A DNA stretch of 64,000 nt from NCBI GenBank assembly GCA_006937955.1, contig SSNP01000148.1, positions 591,755 through 655,754 of the forward strand, written 5' to 3'. This document shows, piece by piece, positions 58,943 through 64,000 of the stretch (positions within the stretch are counted from its first letter, which is position 1; each line of letters begins with the position of its first letter). Both the position numbers and the translations under genes were made by a program. Under the pieces are notes generated by a model. It made no database searches, was not told where the DNA came from, and saw only the letters and a list, made by a program, of their open reading frames with translations. This DNA comes from Pachypanchax playfairii (taxonomy: Eukaryota > Chordata > Actinopteri > Cyprinodontiformes > Aplocheilidae).

Positions 58943-59160
58943 ACAGGGTGGGCCATTTATATGGATACGCCTTAATAAAATGGGAATGTCTGGTGATAGT
59001 AACGTCCTGTTTGTGGTACATTAGTATATGTGAGGGGGCAAACTTTTCAAGATGGGTGGTGACCATGGTGGCCATTTTGAAGTCGGCCATCTTGGATCCA
59101 ACTTTTGTTTTTTCAATAGGAAGAGAAAACCAATGGTTTTGGTTTTGAGTTAACAATCAA
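58943..59160 (+). mobile_element. Mariner-like fragment
   Basis: It begins CAGGGTGGGCCATTTATATG and includes GGGGGCAAACTTTTCAAGAT and GGCCATTTTGAAGTCGGCC. I recognise these as one end of a dispersed mariner-type repeat in fish and frogs. Only one end is seen. Confidence 0.5.
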
Positions 59161-60540
59161 TGTAAAAATTCAACTGAATGCCACTGATTAAGAAGCAGCC
59201 TGTTGCTGCCTCCCTCTTGAGATTTTAACTATTTTAAACAGATTTTTTTAATTCTAACATTTTGTGTTGAAGTTTGGATCCCCAACTACTATCAGGATTT
59301 TTTTTCTCTGGCATTTTTTTTTTCAACATCATGGTCCAGGTTATGAAGAGTAACAATAACACATGAGTTGTTTACATGCAGGAAGTCTGACGGAGGATCT
59401 GAATACGGTTTTATTCAACCTTTTTTTACCACAAGATTTCTGTAAATGTCTTAGTAAAAGATTACTAGTGTGATTCACTATCATGATGAGCACATGCATG
59501 TGAAGCACAGTAAATAAAGTGTTTACTTGTAGTCAAGGACAACAGTGTTATCATATCTGTTCTGAGAGCAACATGCTAACCACATCCTTCCCTCACAGGA
59601 CAGAGTCAAAGCTCCAGCCTCTTAATGGGAAGCATAACGCTGCAGTTTGCTGTGTGATGAATATGTACAGAGGTGCTACTTGCTAGCAGGCAAGGTTGAT
59701 ACACTCTCGAGCCAAGACCAGAACCGGGTGGGGGTTAGGGTTAGGTCAAGTTTAGATTCAAACATTCAGTTAGTTGAAATACTCATGAGTCACACATGAT
59801 ATTTCCATGTGCAATAAACAAACAAACAAACATATACATACATAAAACCCTTAAAACAGGAAGAAGCAGATTTGGATCTTTTCAGGAGTTGATACCCAGT
59901 TTGATTGACCCAACTCTCCGATTGAGTCACTGCTGAGTTTACAAATAGTGGTTAAATCTTTTTGCTCATTCTGCGATTAGCAGAGAGCAGAAGACATCAG
60001 CGGTTTATGAGGGTAACCACAAACTTTACAACCAGTCTCAGTTTCTCTCCATAACCAATTATTTGCTTGGGCTTTGGTCACAATTTCCCATTTCACCCTC
60101 ACGAAACATTTGTATGTTCTGTGTAGTTCATAAACTGTGTATAAAACATGCAGAGAACCTGATGCCACCTACCGGGTGATGAAGTTCAGCAGTTTTTTTT
60201 TTTTTCTGTATTTAAAACCACCTGTGCTATTTTAGGGATATTATGTAGATGTTTTTTATACCAGCGGTTGATAGTAGTCGGCTCATAGTTTTTCGATCTC
60301 TCTAACTATTCCCTTATATTGTTACTCACAGTTATCCTCTGTAATAAAGTCTGAATTCAGGACTCAGTAAAGCTGAAGTATTTTACTCAGGAAAAGTACT
60401 GCAAGGCTGGATAAGATCCGGAGAGGAAAAGGTGAGTTACACAAAGCATTTAAGGAACTCTGTGGTATTTACCCTTTTCTTTTTCCTGAGGAGCCAAACA
60501 AGGAACATAGAGATGAACAGGTGAGTTCAGGTTATTAGTG
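59161..60540. other. Intergenic, nothing recognised
   Basis: No gene. Contains poly-T runs and a short GGTTAGGGTTAGG at about 59735-59747 that is too short to be telomeric. Confidence 0.5.
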
Positions 60541-60542
60541 GG

Positions 60543-61887
60543 CAGTGTTGGGTGTAATGAGATACAAAGTAACATGTTACAGTAATAATATTTCAAATAT
60601 CAGTAACTCAGTAATAGTTACCTTGGTGACGCTAATTTATTACCTGTTACAAAGTGAAAACAAGGGTGTTTCTCAATGTTATAGAACCTTGCCTTGATGC
60701 CTTGGTCCCACCCCAGTTGCCTAGGAGATACATCATCAGGACCCACTAAGGCGCGTTCCAATGTTCATATCCTACGGAGGCATCTGTACTCGGTTGGCCT
60801 GCTGTTTAGCTAACATACCAAAGATACATGGGACGTGCCTTGATGCCTTCCCTCGGTCACAAATTTCCCAGAATACATTGCAGTATTTTCAAAAAATGGC
60901 AGTTGAGGAGCCGGCAGCAGCTACTTCAAAGGCAAATTTACAGTTTAAATGTAAGTTAACTGATTGTTGCTATCGGGCTTACATCTAAAATGTTTTTTTA
61001 GATCCAACTCGCTTGCACATTTATTTTTATTTCATTTTTATTAACATTTCTAGCTCCATGGCTGAAGGAATGCTGCTACGCTACTATGCTACTATGATGG
61101 GCGGGACGTAAACCGTGCACGTGAGCGGGCAGCCGCAGTCATGTGAGTTAAGTCTGTTCTAGTGTCCTTGTTAGCAAGATGCCTCGCCTACTAAGGCAGT
61201 GCCTCGGTAGGCAAGGCAACTTGACATTGAGAAACACCCCAACATTCGTGGAGCTCCAAGCTCTGTTTGGGGAGAAAAACCAAGTATTTATCCAGCGCCC
61301 CCTTCAGTTTCAGTGTATTTATGGCATGTCCTACCATATATGGTAAGGCTTGTTCTTGCCACTGATCCGTGAGCTGCAGCCAGAGGCTTTTCGACATCAG
61401 AGAATATGAGAAGTTTTTTTCTGGAAAAAAATGTGAATATAATCTAAAAGCTGGAGTTTCATGGGTGGAAAATTATCCAGAATATTCATATTATTTTGTC
61501 TACAATGACTCAAATACTTATTTGTAGTATCTTGAAGTTATCAGCTGTCTTTTTATTTGTAATTCTGTACAAGTTCACATTTTTTCGACAGCCCACTCAG
61601 TTTAAGTGTAACTCGAGGTCATATAAGTTTACAGTTCTTCATTGCACATATGTAGCACAGCTGTTTGTGGTTTTTTTTCATATATTTTATTAAAGGGTCA
61701 TAAAAAGATCTTCGGTGCCATTATTGAAGGAAAACCTTGTTGCTGGTCACGTTTTGTGTAAAAAACTAAGCACAAAGTAGTATAACTACAGTACTTCCAG
61801 AAGTGAGAAACAAAAAAGTACTTTTTTGAAAAGTAACTTGTAATGTGAAACTAGTTACTTTTTTTTGAGTAACTTACCCAACTCTGT
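60543..61887. mobile_element. DNA transposon with CAGTGTTGGG ends, carrying a nested element
   Basis: The left end is CAGTGTTGGGTGTAATGAG...AAAGTAAC. The right end on the other strand is CAGAGTTGGGTAAGTTACTC, followed by AAAAAAGTAACT. Termini of this kind are common in fish. The element is interrupted by the element at 60664-61240. Confidence 0.65.
60664..61240. mobile_element. Nested MITE with GGGTGTTTCTCAATG ends
   Basis: The left end is GGGTGTTTCTCAATGTTATA...CTTGCCTTG. The right end on the other strand is GGGGTGTTTCTCAATGTCAA...GCCTTGCC. It is 577 bp with no intact coding frame, and lies inside the larger element at 60543-61887. Confidence 0.75.
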
Positions 61888-62372
61888 TAGTGGGTTACTA
61901 GACCAGGTAGAGAGATTGTTCCAGAACTGAGATGAGTAGTTCTAACTGCTTGGATGATCCATAAAGGTAAGTTGATAAATCCACTGTTGATAAGTCCACT
62001 AAGAGAAACACACTGAGGAGATCTGAGAATAAACAAAAACATAATTGAATTAGAAAAAAAAAAAGAAACAGGAAGTGGAGCTGACTCTTTAATCAAACAC
62101 AACCAAAATATTTTGTCCAGGTATTACCTCTTGTTGGCATAGTTCTTACCTCACCGCTGTCTGTTCAAACATTTAATTACATTTAGTTGCATTTTTTTAT
62201 AAACACTACAGCTGAGGGAAGGTGAGTAGGTGGGACTTTCAACCCAAAGTCTCGTGTGCAGACACGGGTTCCAAAAATACAATATGGCAGCGGCCATGAA
62301 CAGAATATTCTGGCTTCACTCTTGTTCCAAGGAAGTAGATGGAGATACGTTCTCCATTTTTATAAACTCTAT

Positions 62373-62820
62373 GGCTGTGTCCAAATTCAGGGTCTGCATA
62401 CTTCGAAGGACCCAGTCTAACCGGTTTACGTAGGCCGCGTACGTCGTCAACCGGGTAGACCGGATGTTAATGGCTGTGAATTGGGACAGGTCTAGCCTTC
62501 AGATGAACTCCCGCCCTCACCCCCCTAAATCTAACAGTTATAAGCTTATAAGAACAATCATCTCCGGGTGCAGCCCTCGCTTCACTGTCCACCATTGCTC
62601 ATAAAAAAAAACTCCCGTTTGACCCACAATGCATGTTGGGATATGTCAGCCGGCGATGGATACACCAGATCCAGCCTTCAAATCGGGGAAAAAAAGGCTG
62701 GATTTGTCGGCCGCATTCGAAGGAGTCTTTGAATTGGGACAGGCCTAGTCGCGGCGCTATGGTATAACCGGCTGATAAATCCATCCTTCGAAGTATGCAG
62801 ACCCTGAATTTGGACACAGT
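62373..62820. mobile_element. MITE with ~36-bp near-perfect terminal inverted repeats
   Basis: The left end CTGTGTCCAAATTCAGGGTC continues TGCATACTTCGAAGGA; the right end is its exact inverse ...TTTGGACACAG. A possible direct duplication TCTATG flanks it (left about 62368-62373, right 62820-62825). It is 447 bp, non-coding, with no other copy noticed in the window. Confidence 0.8.
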
Positions 62821-62829
62821 CTATGTGTA

Positions 62830-63907
62830 AAATCCATTAACAGCTCATAAGTTATTACAACTGCAGCTCAGAGACAGAAAATCTTCGTACATCTGTATGT
62901 ACTCTCTGTGCTTAATGACAAGTTTCACCATCTTTAAAAAATTCTCTCTTTGAGGTAAATTTATTCTTCAGCAGATAATTCAGGACAGTGGAACCCACCC
63001 AACCTCCTTCTGCTGTATAAAGTCACTTCCAATTGACTGTTGCAGCGCTCAGGCTTTTGCTTTCTACTGTTTTCTGTTCTACCTAAACAAAAACTTTTAT
63101 TGTCCATACCATGTTATTTATGGGTATGTGTGGAATTATTCATTCAACTTGAGCCCATGTCAGGGATTTGAGATCAAACCCGCTGTGTGTGAACTTCCAC
63201 GACGTGCTGAAATCTTGTCTTGTAAGTCCCTCCTTGCAGCAGTTTGTTTTTCATCACTACATGAAGAGTCTGGGTAACTGCCAGTTCATCAACATTTCTG
63301 TGTGTCAGGTGCTCCACCAGTCTGTCTTTGGATCTGTCAGCAGCTTGGCCAATGAAGCTCTTCTCAAAATGCACGACTCAATTAGAGTTTGGAAGTGGCA
63401 GGTGGTCTCTAAATGTGTGTGTGTGTCCAGAATGTGGTTGTCTTCCTGCAATCAGAACACTTTTAGGTCCAGAATGTGAGCTGCCTGGTGAACCACTATA
63501 GGTTGGCAGAACTGAATGAAATATTTTTCTCCTTTTCTTTTTTCTTCACTTTATACTCTTTCTCACCAAATATTCAGACTGATTAAAGCAACCACCAACA
63601 CAGCAACTGTGCGGTGACTAGTGAGGAACATTAACTGGTATTACAGCCTAATGAATGTGCCATGAGGGTTTGGGAATGCTGCCAGCTCTCTCTCTCTCTC
63701 TCTCTGCCGCCACAAGGGAATGAAGAGCTCATGCCACAACATAATTACCCCTAAATGCTGCTTACTCACTTACAAACACAACAGTGAGAGAAAGTACTTG
63801 TGTTGTATAACATCTTTTTAAAAGATGGCTGGATTTGAGTGAAATTTAAATGAAAGCAGCACACATGGATTGTCAAATTAATTAGGCTCTAAATTGAAAA
63901 TAAATTA
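62830..63907. other. Intergenic; short (TC)n run
   Basis: No gene was recognised. A (CT)n run lies at about 63688-63706. Opposed overlapping ORFs at 63168-63479 have no support. Confidence 0.5.
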
Positions 63908-64000
63908 TTAAAGAGGCTCTTCCATTAAAAACAGTTTTTCTGAGGTTTCTGTTGAATATTTTAGCTCCACAGGTGTTCTTACCTTCATAGTGGGTGTGAA
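63908..64000 (+). mobile_element. MITE, TTAAAGAGGC family, copy 3, cut by window end
   Basis: It starts TTAAAGAGGCTCTTCCATTA and matches the first ~90 bp of the copies at 27820 and 35361, including TAGCTCCACAGGTGTTCTTA. The rest lies beyond the window. Confidence 0.8.

Noticed and set aside
59735..59750. GGTTAGGGTTAGG as interstitial telomeric repeat
   Set aside because: Only about two units; not enough to claim telomeric origin.

Overview
The window is vertebrate, almost certainly teleost fish, nuclear DNA. It has intron-rich genes with GT/AG junctions, a vertebrate clotting factor, an RGCC orthologue, and a dense load of fish-type repeats: Tc1, MITEs, non-LTR 3' ends, a Helitron 3' end, a solo LTR and minisatellites. 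There are no bacterial features. Two assembly gaps are present, 677 N at 17738-18414 and 10 N at 52343-52352.

Layout. Positions 126-16478 (+) hold the 3' four-fifths of coagulation factor V (F5). I could read 20 coding exons with compatible phases, which together give 1657 codons plus a stop. By domain order and count they match exons 6-25 of the 25-exon mammalian gene: end of A1, A2, B, A3, C1, C2. An intact 1602-bp Tc1 transposon with 200-bp terminal inverted repeats lies in the intron between A3 and C1. From 16.6 to 24.3 kb there is repeat-rich intergenic DNA: an N gap, a Helitron-like 3' end with 147-bp tandem repeats, a solo LTR with a perfect 5-bp target duplication, and a MITE. Positions 25000-30030 (+) hold RGCC (regulator of cell cycle, RGC-32) with a TATA box and five coding exons, the last of which codes only two residues. 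From 30 to 39.6 kb there is no convincing gene but a cluster of MITEs.

Positions 39694-41106 (-) hold a TATA-driven, apparently single-exon coiled-coil gene. It has a PP1-docking-type RVTF motif, and its reading frame is cut once by an in-frame TGA. From 41.7 to 45.1 kb there is a non-LTR retrotransposon 3' end with a (CAAT)n tail, and then a MITE carrying two separate nested insertions. Positions 45978-53772 are a 7.8-kb array of about 216 copies of a 36-bp unit. The array is continuous, in frame, with the C-terminal end of a reverse-transcriptase ORF at 53773-54070 (-), so it looks like amplified LINE coding sequence. The rest, 54-64 kb, is intergenic with further MITEs and no gene I can support.

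F5 (secreted procofactor of the prothrombinase complex) and RGCC (intracellular cell-cycle regulator) have no evident functional link; this is ordinary linear gene neighbourhood. The most notable observations are: (1) the factor V reading frame has Met where the light-chain-releasing thrombin site has Arg; (2) the LINE-derived megabase-style minisatellite; (3) the coiled-coil gene with an internal TGA; (4) a near-pristine Tc1 element.
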